A stretch of 5,827 nt of DNA from Bacteroidia bacterium. Lineage in GTDB: Bacteria; Bacteroidota; Bacteroidia; Flavobacteriales; Flavobacteriaceae. The position numbers and the translations under genes were made by a program. The notes below the pieces were generated by a model. That model saw nothing but the letters and a program-made list of their open reading frames with translations. It made no database searches and was not told where the DNA came from. The stretch lies in NCBI GenBank assembly GCA_018679315.1, contig JAHHLF010000139.1:1-5827 (forward strand). The letters are read 5' to 3'. Shown one piece after another: positions 5,785 through 5,827 of this stretch (within the stretch, counting starts at the first letter, position 1; each line of letters begins with the position of its first letter).

Positions 5785-5827
5785 GGTTTACTTGGTGGTT
5801 ATTCTTAGTTAAAAATATAACGTAAGC

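Noticed and set aside
1..5827. Insertion sequence, CRISPR array, tRNA or rRNA
   Set aside because: No transposase-like frame with terminal repeats, no regularly spaced repeats and no tRNA- or rRNA-like sequence is visible; the four genes account for nearly all of 319-5714.

Overview
The window looks like a chromosomal segment of a member of the Bacteroidota, most likely a flavobacterium. Base composition is moderately AT-rich, and no start codon has a convincing Shine-Dalgarno site, which is usual in this phylum. The protein families (a large outer-membrane TonB-dependent receptor, a DUF5689/lamin-tail lipoprotein, a secreted EEP-fold nuclease and a small four-helix membrane protein) are also typical of Bacteroidota. 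The family calls rest on motif recognition by eye, not on a database search.

Layout, left to right: 1-318 has no recognisable gene but holds several small inverted and direct repeats. Positions 319-1689 (minus) encode a probable surface lipoprotein with two DUF5689-type OB-like segments and a C-terminal lamin-tail domain. Positions 1686-4154 (minus) encode a TonB-dependent receptor whose stop codon overlaps the lipoprotein start (ATGA), so the two form a tightly coupled operon, receptor first. An 85-bp gap separates it from the divergent gene 4240-5280 (plus), a secreted endonuclease/exonuclease/phosphatase-family enzyme with all catalytic motifs present. That gene converges on 5277-5714 (minus), a four-helix membrane protein with histidines in or near three helices; the two genes share a TTAA in which both stop codons lie. 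At 5754-5784 a perfect 12-bp hairpin with a T-tract on the minus strand ends transcription of an unseen gene entering from the right.

Working model (inference): the receptor, the OB/lamin-tail lipoprotein and the secreted nuclease form a unit that binds, cuts and imports an extracellular phosphodiester substrate. DNA or RNA as a phosphorus, nitrogen or nucleoside source is the most natural candidate. The arrangement resembles a SusC-like transporter with a surface binding lipoprotein and an accompanying hydrolase, but there is no SusD and no glycan enzyme. The four-helix protein is probably unrelated. All four genes look intact; I see no frameshift, insertion sequence, tRNA, rRNA or CRISPR array.
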